From the NCBI RefSeq assembly GCF_020169515.1, contig NZ_JAHMHW010000014.1, positions 1 to 64,000 of the forward strand: a DNA stretch of 64,000 bases. The letters run 5' to 3'. Origin of the DNA: Paenibacillus vietnamensis. Lineage in GTDB: Bacteria > Bacillota > Bacilli > Paenibacillales > Paenibacillaceae. Every line of letters begins with the position of its first letter. Position 1 is the first letter of the stretch. Position numbers and translations under genes: made by a program. Shown here piece after piece: positions 18,889 through 27,601 of the stretch. The notes beneath the pieces are model-generated. The model saw only the letters and a program-made list of their open reading frames with translations. It had not been told where the DNA came from and did no database searches.

Positions 18889-19752
18889 ATGCTAAGAGGT
18901 TTATATACCGCAGCATCGGGCATGATCGCCCAGCAGCGGCGGCACGATACGGTAACGAACAATATTTCCAACATCAATACGCCGGGCTATAAGCAGACGA
19001 ACGCGGTTACGCGGTCGTTTCCGGAGATGCTTTTGTCCCTGACCGGAGCGGGGCCGGAGAATGCCAAGACGATAGGCAAGTTAACGAGCGGCATATTCGC
19101 CGAGGAGAGCTTGTCTATCCATCTGCAGGGCGATTTGATGCAGACGAACAACTCCTCGGATTTTGCGCTGATTTCCAATATTGACCTGGACGGAATTGCG
19201 TTTGACGCATCGGGCAAATATGTGGCGCCGGACGGCGAGGTCACGTATCAGCCGCAGGCCTTCTTTACCCTCCAGGATCAGAACGGAGAGCAGCGCTTCA
19301 CGAGGGGCGGCAAATTTTCGCTGACTGAGCAGGGGTTTCTAATGTCCGGCGACGGCTCCAGCGTGCTCGGTACGGATGGACAGCCTATACGGATGCCAGA
19401 AGGGGTAGGGCTTGACCGCCTGCTGCTGACGGACGACCAGCGGTTCGTGGACTCGGACGGTACGGATATCGGGGTACAGCTGCTGATCAGCCGGATCGAT
19501 AATCCGAATCAGCTTGTGCGCGAAGGGAACGGGAATTTCCGGTTTGCGACGGAGGACGGGGAAGCGGTGCCGATCGCAGCGGACGAGCGCGTTGAAGTCA
19601 AGCAGGGCTATGTCGAGCGCTCCAACGTGGACGCCGCTCAGGCGGCCGTCGATCTGATGTCGGCGCTGCGCGCGTATGAAGCGAATCAGAAGGTCATCCA
19701 ATTTTATGACCAAAGCTTGAACAAGGCCGTGAACGATGTCGGGCGCATCTAG
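18889..19752 (+). CDS. flhO: Flagellar hook-basal body (rod) protein FlhO
   Basis: A 287-residue FlgF/FlgG-family distal-rod protein exported through the flagellar type III system. It has the conserved N-terminus LRGLYTAASGMIAQQ with NNISNINTPGYKQ and the C-terminal helix (AQAAVDLMSALRAYEANQKV). The ATG at 18889 is behind GGGAGG; the TTG at 18862 is disfavoured. It sits apart from the main flagellar cluster, next to mbl and paired with flhP, as in Bacillus subtilis. Confidence 0.9.
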   Translation: MLRGLYTAASGMIAQQRRHDTVTNNISNINTPGYKQTNAVTRSFPEMLLSLTGAGPENAKTIGKLTSGIFAEESLSIHLQGDLMQTNNSSDFALISNIDLDGIAFDASGKYVAPDGEVTYQPQAFFTLQDQNGEQRFTRGGKFSLTEQGFLMSGDGSSVLGTDGQPIRMPEGVGLDRLLLTDDQRFVDSDGTDIGVQLLISRIDNPNQLVREGNGNFRFATEDGEAVPIAADERVEVKQGYVERSNVDAAQAAVDLMSALRAYEANQKVIQFYDQSLNKAVNDVGRI

Positions 19753-19782
19753 CGGAGACGGAGATTAAGGAGGTGCTGCGGG

Positions 19783-20625
19783 ATGAACAGCTCGATGATC
19801 AACGCAATGGTGTCGATGAACGGTCTTCAGCAGAAGCTGGATTTGCTGGCCGATAACATTGCGAACGTGAACACGGTAGGCTACAAGCGTAAGGAAGCGA
19901 CCTTCGAGGACCTGCTGAACAATGTAAGAAGCCAACCGGGGGAATTCAGCCAGCCCGGACGCCGGACGCCGCTCGACTTCATGCAAGGCTGGGGTGCCAG
20001 AATGACGATGGTGCAGCCTAATTTGTCTCAGGGTCCGCTGCAGGGCACCGACAAAACGACCGATATTGCGATCGAGGGAAATGCGCTGTTTGAGGTTGAG
20101 GTCGACGATGCCGGCAACCGCGGCTATACGCGAAACGGGGCGTTTCAGTTGACGGTAGGGGAAAACGGTGATACCATTTTGGCAACGGAAGACGGCTACC
20201 CGGTAGTGGCTAACGTAACGGATCCCGTAACGGGAAATGTCGCGGAAGGCCATATCGTTGTCCCGCAGGGCTATGAGCTGCGGGTGAATCCGGACGGCTC
20301 TGTGCTGGGAGTATCGTCGCTCCGGACGATCGGGCTGGGCAGCATTAAGCTGCTGCAGTCGTCGCGGCCTGCCGCACTTACGGCGGTTTCTGATAACCTG
20401 TTTGTAGTTGCCGGCGGCATTAATGTTGGAGATGTCGTTCAAGAGGTAATACCGGATTCGGAAAATCTTATTTCGCTTCGCCAAGGATTCCTGGAGCAAT
20501 CCAACGTCGTGCTAACGGATGAGATGACCGAGCTTATTAATGTGCAGCGCGCTTATCAACTGGCGGCAAGAGCGTTATCCTCAAGCGATACGATGATGGG
20601 CCTGGCAAACGGATTGCGCGCGTAA
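19783..20625 (+). CDS. flhP: Flagellar hook-basal body (rod) protein FlhP
   Basis: A 280-residue paralogue of the preceding FlhO. The N-terminus is MNSSMINAMVSMNGLQQKLD with DNIANVNTVGYKRKEATFED, and the C-terminus carries the rod/hook signature ELINVQRAYQLAARALSSSD. The start at 19783 follows AAGGAGGTG at 19768. It is 30 bases behind flhO and just ahead of the EpuA-like gene, so the three are probably one transcript ending at 21014. Confidence 0.9.
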   Translation: MNSSMINAMVSMNGLQQKLDLLADNIANVNTVGYKRKEATFEDLLNNVRSQPGEFSQPGRRTPLDFMQGWGARMTMVQPNLSQGPLQGTDKTTDIAIEGNALFEVEVDDAGNRGYTRNGAFQLTVGENGDTILATEDGYPVVANVTDPVTGNVAEGHIVVPQGYELRVNPDGSVLGVSSLRTIGLGSIKLLQSSRPAALTAVSDNLFVVAGGINVGDVVQEVIPDSENLISLRQGFLEQSNVVLTDEMTELINVQRAYQLAARALSSSDTMMGLANGLRA

Positions 20626-20632
20626 GGATAGG

Positions 20633-20959
20633 ATGATGAAAATGAGTATGGCCGATGAACGAATCGACCGCGAAGAAATCGGCGGAATCGGTAGTCAACC
20701 TGAGGAGAGCGGTACGGGAAGCAGGAAGCGCGTCGTACGCGCGAAGGCTGAAGGGAGCTCGAAGCAGAAGCAACGGCCCAAATGGGCGAATGTGCTGCTG
20801 TGGATTTTGCGCAGAAGCATTGTGCCGCTCATTATGATTATCATGCTTATAGCCGGATTGTATGCCGGGTACGTTGTTATCGGGCACGGACCCACGGGAG
20901 ACGTGTTCAGCTGGTCGACCTGGCGGCATTTATATGACCTGATTTTTGCTGAATCGTAA
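20633..20959 (+). CDS. EpuA-family small membrane protein (annotated as RNA polymerase subunit beta)
   Basis: A 108-residue protein with a charged, low-complexity N-terminal half and one membrane helix (about residues 61-82). It ends with the signature G-D-V-F-S-x-S-T-W-x-H-L-x-D-L-I-F found in the EpuA family (PF11772), which databases often label DNA-directed RNA polymerase subunit beta although no polymerase function is shown. Several in-frame ATGs (20633, 20636, 20642, 20648) are possible. It starts seven bases after flhP and ends at a strong terminator. Confidence 0.75.
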   Translation: MMKMSMADERIDREEIGGIGSQPEESGTGSRKRVVRAKAEGSSKQKQRPKWANVLLWILRRSIVPLIMIIMLIAGLYAGYVVIGHGPTGDVFSWSTWRHLYDLIFAES

Positions 20960-20985
20960 GGAAGTCTTGTTGGTAAAAAGAAAGA

Positions 20986-21014
20986 AGCGGAACCATGCCG
21001 GGTTCCGCTTTTTT
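20986..21014 (+). terminator. Rho-independent terminator after the flhO-flhP-epuA-like transcript
   Basis: AGCGGAACC (20986-20994) pairs with GGTTCCGCT (21001-21009), followed by T residues to 21014. Confidence 0.9.
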
Positions 21015-21240
21015 GCTGCGCCCCGCGAAGCCGCCGGCTGTTCTGCATGGGCGTTACGGTGTCATACACATAATCATAATCGAATTCCAGGCCGGTGACG
21101 GAATCCTCCGCCGCTGCGGCCGGGACTGCAGCCGAGGTTATGGCAAGCGCAAGCACAAGCAGGAAGGCCGTAAGCCTGCGCGCAGGCTTAAACGGCATCA
21201 TTTTCCGTAAACGAAATTCACGGCATTCTTGTCCTTTCAT
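21015..21240 (-). pseudogene. Remnant or tiny gene for a secreted peptide (uncertain)
   Basis: On the minus strand an open frame starts at 21240 and encodes a convincing signal peptide (RRLTAFLLVLALAITSAAVP followed by A-A-A-A-E-D) and about 30 further residues. It then runs into the terminator of the opposite-strand operon and on into the EpuA-like gene, so the mature part cannot be a normal full-length protein. No good ribosome binding site precedes either ATG (21240 or near 21199). It may be the 5' remnant of a lost secreted-protein gene. I recognise no family. Confidence 0.3.
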
Positions 21241-21397
21241 CTTTAAAGTAACTTTCTTCTATTAATAATGTCGGTTCGGGCGCAGCGATTTTGAATCACA
21301 ATCCTTCAAGCGGACGGTTTTATTTTTCTGGAAGGTAGTTGTATAATAGTTGGGAACCATGATGGACAGTCAGCACCAGGTAGAGGAGCGTGAAGGG

Positions 21398-21928
21398 TTG
21401 AATCTGCCGAATCTCTTAACATCATTGCGTTTTGTACTGATCCCCGTTTACATAATGGTTTTTGTGAAAGGACATATGATTCCCGCGTTTCTGATCATGG
21501 TCGCCGCCGGCATTACCGACGTGCTCGACGGCTACATCGCGCGTCGCAGCGGGCAGGTGACGACGGCCGGCATGATGCTCGATCCGCTGGCCGATAAGCT
21601 GATGATGATCACGGTGATCGTGTCGCTGCTGATTTCCGGACATATTTCATGGACGGCGGCAGCCGCAATGTTTGTACGCGACATTGGCATGATAGCGGGA
21701 GGGCTGTATTCACATTTCCGGGGGAAAAGGACGGTTCCGGCCAACTGGATGGGAAAGCTGACGACGGTTCTTTTTTATGCGGCGATTATGCTGATCTTTT
21801 TCGAGGTTCCGAATGCCCATGTGTATTTGTGGGCGGTTATCGCTTTTTCGTTCGTTACTTCCATTATGTATATCGTTCTGTTCAGATCACTTAACAAGCC
21901 GCTTGCAGAAACCCCGCCCGGCCATTAG
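21398..21928 (+). CDS. CDP-alcohol phosphatidyltransferase (PgsA-like)
   Basis: Integral membrane enzyme making phosphatidylglycerol-phosphate or a related lipid from CDP-diacylglycerol. The full family signature is present (DVLDGYIARRSG...GMMLDPLAD, i.e. DG-x2-AR-x8-G-x3-D-x3-D), with about five membrane helices over 176 residues. The start is chosen as TTG 21398, nine bases after GAGGAG. A TATAAT at 21342-21347 would start transcription at about 21354, downstream of the alternative ATG at 21350. It lies between the EpuA-like gene and fabZ. It may be a second copy beside a conventional pgsA elsewhere, so the exact alcohol acceptor is uncertain. Confidence 0.85.
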   Translation: MNLPNLLTSLRFVLIPVYIMVFVKGHMIPAFLIMVAAGITDVLDGYIARRSGQVTTAGMMLDPLADKLMMITVIVSLLISGHISWTAAAAMFVRDIGMIAGGLYSHFRGKRTVPANWMGKLTTVLFYAAIMLIFFEVPNAHVYLWAVIAFSFVTSIMYIVLFRSLNKPLAETPPGH

Positions 21929-21958
21929 CGTCGGCGGCATAACTAACATGAACAAAGA

Positions 21959-21996
21959 GGCTTGGCCGGGGACGCTTCGGGTCCCCGTGCCAAGCC
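21959..21996 (+). terminator. Strong hairpin after the phosphatidyltransferase gene
   Basis: GGCTTGGC..GGGGAC (21959-21973) pairs with GTCCCC..GCCAAGCC (21981-21996) around GCTTCGG. The T-run is poor (CCTTATCTT), so it may be a weak terminator or a 3' stabiliser. Confidence 0.55.
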
Positions 21997-22101
21997 CCTT
22001 ATCTTAACCTTCATGAACTGCAGTTTCACGAAGGATAAGTATAGTTTTGTACATAAACCTGCTTTTTATACCATTAAATTTTGGAAAAGGAGTTCATTGA
22101 C

Positions 22102-22533
22102 ATGCTGGATATTAACCAAATTCAAGAAATTATACCGCACCGTCCCCCGTTTTTGCTCATCGACCGCATTTTGGAGGTAGAGCCGGGCGTTCGGGCAGTC
22201 GGCATCAAGAACGTCACGATGAACGAGCCGTTTTTCGTCGGTCATTTTCCGGGCTATCCGGTAATGCCCGGAGTGCTGATCGTCGAGGCGCTGGCGCAGG
22301 TAGGCTCGGTCGCGATGCTTATGGTGGATGCGAACCGCGGCAAGCTGGGCTTTTTCGCCGGCATTGACGGCTTCCGCTTCCGCGGTCAAGTCAAGCCGGG
22401 CGATACGCTGACGCTTGAAGTGCAAATAACGAGATTAAAAGGGCCAATCGGCAAAGGACAAGCTACCGCCAGGGTAGGCGATCAGGTTGTAGCAGAAGGC
22501 GAGCTTATGTTTGCTTTGTCCGACCCTTCCTAA
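22102..22533 (+). CDS. fabZ: (3R)-hydroxyacyl-ACP dehydratase FabZ
   Basis: A 143-residue hot-dog-fold enzyme that dehydrates 3-hydroxyacyl-ACP in type II fatty acid synthesis. It shows IPHRPPFLLIDRI, HFPGYPVMPGVLIVEALAQ (the active-site His and Glu) and FAGIDGFRFRGQVKPGD. The ATG at 22102 follows AAAAGGAG by nine bases; the TTG at 22081 lies before that site. Bacillus has fabZ (ywpB) in the same neighbourhood after flhP. Confidence 0.95.
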   Translation: MLDINQIQEIIPHRPPFLLIDRILEVEPGVRAVGIKNVTMNEPFFVGHFPGYPVMPGVLIVEALAQVGSVAMLMVDANRGKLGFFAGIDGFRFRGQVKPGDTLTLEVQITRLKGPIGKGQATARVGDQVVAEGELMFALSDPS

Positions 22534-22578
22534 TCTCGATTCCATATATAAATATATAAAAGAGAGAGGCTGCTGAAT

Positions 22579-24303
22579 ATGACGAATCCATTGAATGAAA
22601 CGGTTATCGCAAAATACGAGGCTTGGCTGAACGATCCGCTGATTGACGGGGCGACAAAGGAAGAGCTCCGCGGCATTGCGGGACAAGACAAGGAAATTAC
22701 CGACCGCTTCTATCGCGATCTTGAATTCGGCACTGGCGGCCTTCGCGGCGTTATGGGCGCGGGGACAAACCGTTTGAACGCTTACACTGTTGGAAAAGCT
22801 ACTCAGGGGCTGGCAAATTGGCTTCTGCAAAACGCGGCTGCGGGCGCCCGCCCATCCGTCGTCATCGCGCATGATTCCCGCAATAATTCTCCCGAATTCG
22901 CGCTCGACGCCGCTCTTGTGCTGGCAGGCAACGGCATTACGGCTTACCTGTTCGAATCCCTTCGTCCGACGCCGCAGCTGTCCTTCGCCGTCCGTGAATT
23001 GAAGGCATCGAGCGGTATCGTCATTACGGCAAGCCATAACCCGCCGGAGTATAACGGGTACAAGGCTTACGGCTCCGACGGATGCCAGCTCATTCCGGAG
23101 GATGCGGAGCAGGTGATCGCGGCGATCGGCCGGGTCAACGGCTTCGGCGAGGTGAAGCGGGTTAGCCGCGAAGAAGCGGAAGCGCAAGGCCTTCTCGTAT
23201 GGCTGGGCGCGGAAGCGGACGAAAGCTTTATCAATACCGTTGCGTCGCAAAGCTTGAATTCGGAGCTGATCAAAGGCGGCATCGGTGAATCCTTCAAAGT
23301 GGTGTTCACGCCGCTTCACGGAACGGGCAACATGCCGGTGCGCGAGGTGCTGAAGAAGGTAGGCTTCAATAACGTGCATATCGTTAAAGAACAGGAGCAG
23401 CCGGACGGCTACTTCAGCACGGTGAAATCGCCGAACCCGGAGGAGCGCGAGGCGTTCACGCTGGCGATCGGGCTTGCACAACAGGTAGGCGCAGACATCA
23501 TTATCGGAACGGATCCGGATGCCGACCGGATGGGTGCCGTCGTGAAGAACAACGAAGGCGAATATGTCGTTCTCACCGGCAATCAGTCGGGTGCGCTTAT
23601 GGTTCATTATGTGCTTAGCCAGCTGAAGCAGCGCGGAGAGCTGCCGGCGAACGGCGTTGTGATCAAGACGATCGTAACGAGCGAGCTCGGCGCGGCCATC
23701 GCGCGTTCCTTCGGCGCGGAAGTCGAGAACACGCTGACCGGCTTTAAATATATCGGAGAAAAAATGACCCGCTACGAGAAAACCGGCGAGCGTTCGTTCC
23801 TGTTCGGTTACGAGGAGAGCTACGGTTATCTGACGGGCACCTATGCACGTGACAAGGACGCGATTGTCGCTTCCCTGCTCATCTGCGAAGCGGCCGCTTA
23901 CTACAGCAGCCAAGGCAAAACCTTGTACGACGTATTGCTGGAGCTTTACGCCGAGCACGGCTTCTATCTGGAAGGCCTGGAATCGCGGACGCTTAAAGGG
24001 TTTGACGGCGTTCAGAAAATCGGCGCGATCATGGAAGACTGGCGCCAAAATCCGCCGGCTGAAATCAGCGGCGTTGCAGTGGAGCAGGTGCTGGATTACG
24101 AACGCGGACATGATGGCCTGCGTCCGGAAAACGTGCTGAAATATTTGCTTGCGGACGGCTCGTGGTTCTGCCTGCGCCCATCGGGCACAGAGCCGAAGAT
24201 CAAGGTTTATTTTGCCGTGAAGGGCGAGAGCAAGGAAGCCGCCGCTTCGGCGCTGCAAACGTTAAAAACGGCCGTGATGGAACGGGTGGACCGGAGCGAA
24301 TAG
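22579..24303 (+). CDS. pgcA: Phosphohexomutase (alpha-phosphoglucomutase, PgcA-like)
   Basis: A 574-residue alpha-D-phosphohexomutase interconverting glucose-6-phosphate and glucose-1-phosphate, the precursor of UDP-glucose for glycolipids and wall polymers. The phosphoserine loop TASHNPPEYNGYK, metal loop DPDADRMG, sugar-binding loop FGYEESYGYL and phosphate-binding RPSGTEPKIKVY are all present, in the order and length of Bacillus PgcA. The ribosome binding site AGAGAGAGG precedes the ATG. It stands before a group of genes for secondary wall polymer modification, which may draw on its product. Confidence 0.92.
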   Translation: MTNPLNETVIAKYEAWLNDPLIDGATKEELRGIAGQDKEITDRFYRDLEFGTGGLRGVMGAGTNRLNAYTVGKATQGLANWLLQNAAAGARPSVVIAHDSRNNSPEFALDAALVLAGNGITAYLFESLRPTPQLSFAVRELKASSGIVITASHNPPEYNGYKAYGSDGCQLIPEDAEQVIAAIGRVNGFGEVKRVSREEAEAQGLLVWLGAEADESFINTVASQSLNSELIKGGIGESFKVVFTPLHGTGNMPVREVLKKVGFNNVHIVKEQEQPDGYFSTVKSPNPEEREAFTLAIGLAQQVGADIIIGTDPDADRMGAVVKNNEGEYVVLTGNQSGALMVHYVLSQLKQRGELPANGVVIKTIVTSELGAAIARSFGAEVENTLTGFKYIGEKMTRYEKTGERSFLFGYEESYGYLTGTYARDKDAIVASLLICEAAAYYSSQGKTLYDVLLELYAEHGFYLEGLESRTLKGFDGVQKIGAIMEDWRQNPPAEISGVAVEQVLDYERGHDGLRPENVLKYLLADGSWFCLRPSGTEPKIKVYFAVKGESKEAAASALQTLKTAVMERVDRSE

Positions 24304-24337
24304 ACTAGAAAGAGCCTGTTAAGAACGGAGGAATGAC

Positions 24338-26479
24338 GTGTTTTTACGTTGGCATCAATGGAATAGACGGGCGAGGGCGGTGCTTTGGGTCATCGCCATG
24401 ATCGGAGTCGCGGCGGCGCTGCCGCTCGGCGCCGTCCGGATGGAAATGGAAAAAACCTCTAAAGAGGTGGAATACGTATTTGATTACCGGGATATCGTCG
24501 AGGTGTCCGATCTTCAGCCGAAGCCGCAGCAGTTTTTGTCGGAGCGGCTGGCAAAGATGAAGGCTTCGGGCATAACGACGATGGCCGTATACGAGAGCTC
24601 CTTGAAGGAGCTCTCCCAGGCGGGCCGGTTAACGTATTACAGCTCGAGGGATGCGGCTCTCCTGCAAGGAAAGCTTGAGCCTGCAGGGGAGAACTTTACT
24701 TATATCTTGTTCACCGGTCCCGAAGAAGAGCGGATGATCGAGCCGATCGTCAAGCAGGCGCTGGACCGCGAGGGAGCGGTTTACCGCAGCTGGACCTTCG
24801 ACGGCCGCAGCGGTCTGGTTGTCGAGCTCCCGACCGCCGCGACGGTTATCATGACCATGGACTTCGATCCGATGTCGCTGCAGACGATCCATGATGCCGG
24901 CTTCCGCATTCTTGCCAGGTTCTCGGACCGCGTTCAGCCGCTCGACCCCGCACAGGTAGACGCACAGCTAGCGGGCTTGAAGGAGCTTGGCGTCAGCCGC
25001 GTGCTGTTCGAAGGCGATAAAGTGAAAGGCGCTTCCGAGCCGGCCAGCCTGAAAGCGTTCGGCGAGCTGCTGGCCAAGCATGAAATGGGCATTGCCGCCA
25101 TCGAAAATTTGAAAAAACCTCAAAAAGGGATCAATAATTTAGCCTATACTACGAATTATAATATTGTGCGCTTATATTCGTTGTCTGAGGCCGACGGTCT
25201 GGAGATGACGGCCGGCGGCATAACAGACCGCTTTCTGCTGGCTGCAAAGGACCGGAATATCCGGATGTTCTTCCTCAACGGGGCGGCCAAAGTCGACCCG
25301 GATAAAGTGAAGCTCGTTCAGTCTCTGGACAAGCTCAGCGAGACGATGACCGGTGAGAACGGCGTCGTACAGCGGCTTGCGGATGCCGGCTTCCCGGCGG
25401 GTACGGCAAAGTCGTTCGATTACGAGCAGCCATCCTGGTCGAAGCCGCTGCGCGGCGTCGTGGCGATCGGGGCGATCGCCTTGATCACTTTGCTGATCGG
25501 CGCTTTTGTTCCCGGCGTCTATATCCCTGTTTTCCTGCTCGGTCTTGCCGGCAGCGCAGGGCTTTATGTTCTGAACAGCTCGATCATGGAGCAAGCGCTG
25601 GCGCTTGGGGCTGGCATCGCTGCGCCGACGCTTGGCCTGGTGTGGGTCATGAACCGGATTTACTCCCGGACCATCGGAGACCGCAGAATTGTCGGCGGGT
25701 CCGATTGGACGGTCGGACGCAGTCAAGCTTCCGTTACGGCTGCGAAGCAGCCGGGCGCTGTTTCCGAGAACGGCGAGCAGGTGAAATGGATGTTCCCTGC
25801 TCTGTCGGTCGGGCGCCGCTTCGGCCTTGCTCTTAATTGGATGATCGCTGCATCCTTGATTTCGCTGTCGGCTGTACCGATCGTGTTTGGCTTGCTGAAC
25901 AATATTACGTACAGCTATGTACTGGAGCAGTTCCGCGGCGTCAGCCTGCTGCACTTGGCACCTATAGGGCTGGTGGCGATTTATGTTCTGTTATACAGCA
26001 GCCCGCTCACCGTAGGAAAGGTTCGCGCTTTGCTCGCGAAGCCGATTACGGTTTTGTGGATCATTATTGCCGTAGTCATCGGTGCCGCAGGCTTTTATTA
26101 TTTGTCGCGTACCGGCAACAGCGGCCAAGTATCTGCCGTTGAGCTCGTGATCCGCCGCTTTTTGGAAACGACCTTCGGCGTGCGTCCGCGGTTTAAGGAA
26201 TTTTTGCTTGCGCATCCGCTATTGCTGCTGGGTCTGTTCCTGTCGCTGCGTTACCGGGCAGCTTGGCTGCTCGTGATCGTCGGCTCGATCGGACAGCTGT
26301 CGATGGTCGACACGTTCGCCCATCTTCATACGCCGCTATATATTTCCATGATTCGGGTGGCGCTTGGGTTGGGTACTGGTATTATAATCGGCTGTATTCT
26401 CATTTTGGGCTGGCAGCTGGTGGAAGGAGCATTTCGTAAATGGGCACCGTCGGTAAAACGGAAGTTCGTCGAATCGTAA
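24338..26479 (+). CDS. DUF5693 family multi-pass membrane protein
   Basis: A 713-residue protein with one N-terminal helix, an extracellular region of about 340 residues (VFDYRDIVEVSDL near the start), and a C-terminal half of about eight membrane helices. It matches the DUF5693 family, which in Paenibacillaceae and relatives lies directly upstream of csaB; no biochemical function is known. GTG start at 24338 behind ACGGAGGAATGAC. Its 3' end overlaps csaB by 40 bases, so co-expression is very likely. By context it may take part in export or modification of the pyruvylated wall polymer; this is inference. Confidence 0.8.
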   Translation: MFLRWHQWNRRARAVLWVIAMIGVAAALPLGAVRMEMEKTSKEVEYVFDYRDIVEVSDLQPKPQQFLSERLAKMKASGITTMAVYESSLKELSQAGRLTYYSSRDAALLQGKLEPAGENFTYILFTGPEEERMIEPIVKQALDREGAVYRSWTFDGRSGLVVELPTAATVIMTMDFDPMSLQTIHDAGFRILARFSDRVQPLDPAQVDAQLAGLKELGVSRVLFEGDKVKGASEPASLKAFGELLAKHEMGIAAIENLKKPQKGINNLAYTTNYNIVRLYSLSEADGLEMTAGGITDRFLLAAKDRNIRMFFLNGAAKVDPDKVKLVQSLDKLSETMTGENGVVQRLADAGFPAGTAKSFDYEQPSWSKPLRGVVAIGAIALITLLIGAFVPGVYIPVFLLGLAGSAGLYVLNSSIMEQALALGAGIAAPTLGLVWVMNRIYSRTIGDRRIVGGSDWTVGRSQASVTAAKQPGAVSENGEQVKWMFPALSVGRRFGLALNWMIAASLISLSAVPIVFGLLNNITYSYVLEQFRGVSLLHLAPIGLVAIYVLLYSSPLTVGKVRALLAKPITVLWIIIAVVIGAAGFYYLSRTGNSGQVSAVELVIRRFLETTFGVRPRFKEFLLAHPLLLLGLFLSLRYRAAWLLVIVGSIGQLSMVDTFAHLHTPLYISMIRVALGLGTGIIIGCILILGWQLVEGAFRKWAPSVKRKFVES

Positions 26480-27594
26480 TTTCAGGCTACTATGGCTTTC
26501 GCAACAGCGGCGACGAAGCGGTGTTAAGGTCGATTCTGCTAGCGCTTGAGGAACAGGGGAAGGCTCAGGGCATTCGGATCGAGCCGGTCGTGCTTTCGGC
26601 CGATCCGGCCTGGACGACGAGCATGTACGGCGTGGAGTCGGTGCGGCGGATGCATCCGTCCGACCTGCTCCGCACGCTGCGCGGCTGCGACGGGCTCATC
26701 AGCGGCGGAGGCAGCTTGCTGCAGGATGCGACAGGCTCGCTGACGATCCCGTACTATACGGGCATCATCAAGCTGGCTCAATGGTTAGGCAAGCCCACGT
26801 TCATTTACTCGCAGGGCATCGGCCCGGTAAATAAACGCGCGATGGACCCGCTCATACGCAGCGCTATGAAACGCAGCGCTTACGTATCGGTGAGGGACAA
26901 CGAGTCCGCGGCCCTGCTCGCGCGGATCGGCGTTCCCCATGACCGGATCGAGGTTGTTCCCGATCCGGTCATGGGCCTGCCGCTGCCGTCCGGCTCGGCA
27001 GCCGCCGGCAGCGCGCTCGCGCTCCGCGCGGAGGAGCCGCCGCTGGTCGGCGTCTCGCTGCGCCGCTGGCGCAACGACGGCGCCGACCTCGCCCGCGCCG
27101 CCGAAGCGCTGGTCGCGCTGTCGAAGCGCATGCCCGTCCGGCTGCGCTTCCTGCCGTTCCACACCCCCTCCGACGCGGAAACGTCTGAGCAGGTGCTGGA
27201 ACGGCTGCGCGGCCGGCTCGGCGGCGGATCCTCCGCCGAGCTGGTCGCGCCCGGCGACGACCCCCAGCAAATGCTGCTGGAGGTCAGCCGGTGCGACGCT
27301 TTGTTCGGCATGCGCCTCCATGCGCTCATCTATGCCGCCAACCAAATGGTGCCCATGCTTGGCTTGTCCTACGACCCGAAGATCGATCAGTTTCTCCTTC
27401 GGCTCGGAATCAAGGCCGTCGGCACCACGGAGCGGCTCGATGCCGAAGCCTTTGCGGACGCAGCGGTATCGCTGCTCTCGAACAAAGACGCCTGGCAGGC
27501 CGAACACAAGCCTGCCGTCGACCTGCTAAAACAACAATCGCAAAAACCTGCGCAACAAATCGTTCGATTGCTGCGTCAAACATTATCGAGGTGA
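26440..27594 (+). CDS. csaB: Polysaccharide pyruvyl transferase CsaB
   Basis: A 384-residue enzyme adding ketal-linked pyruvate from PEP to the secondary cell wall polysaccharide, the modification that SLH domains bind. It shows the family N-terminus ISGYYGFRNSGDEAVLRSIL, the GGGSLLQDATGS loop, SQGIGP and the C-terminal FGMRLHALIYAAN. The ribosome binding site GGAAGGAG lies 10 bases before the ATG, inside the DUF5693 gene. Several SLH-bearing proteins encoded within this window are the expected users. The region 27000-27300 is noticeably more GC-rich than its surroundings. Confidence 0.95.
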   Translation: MGTVGKTEVRRIVISGYYGFRNSGDEAVLRSILLALEEQGKAQGIRIEPVVLSADPAWTTSMYGVESVRRMHPSDLLRTLRGCDGLISGGGSLLQDATGSLTIPYYTGIIKLAQWLGKPTFIYSQGIGPVNKRAMDPLIRSAMKRSAYVSVRDNESAALLARIGVPHDRIEVVPDPVMGLPLPSGSAAAGSALALRAEEPPLVGVSLRRWRNDGADLARAAEALVALSKRMPVRLRFLPFHTPSDAETSEQVLERLRGRLGGGSSAELVAPGDDPQQMLLEVSRCDALFGMRLHALIYAANQMVPMLGLSYDPKIDQFLLRLGIKAVGTTERLDAEAFADAAVSLLSNKDAWQAEHKPAVDLLKQQSQKPAQQIVRLLRQTLSR

Positions 27595-27601
27595 CTTCCT
27601 C

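Noticed and set aside
22435..24258. 607-codon minus-strand ORF opposite the phosphohexomutase gene
   Set aside because: It is a shadow frame: the + strand encodes all family motifs of a phosphohexomutase, and the minus frame has Arg/His-rich composition and no start signal.
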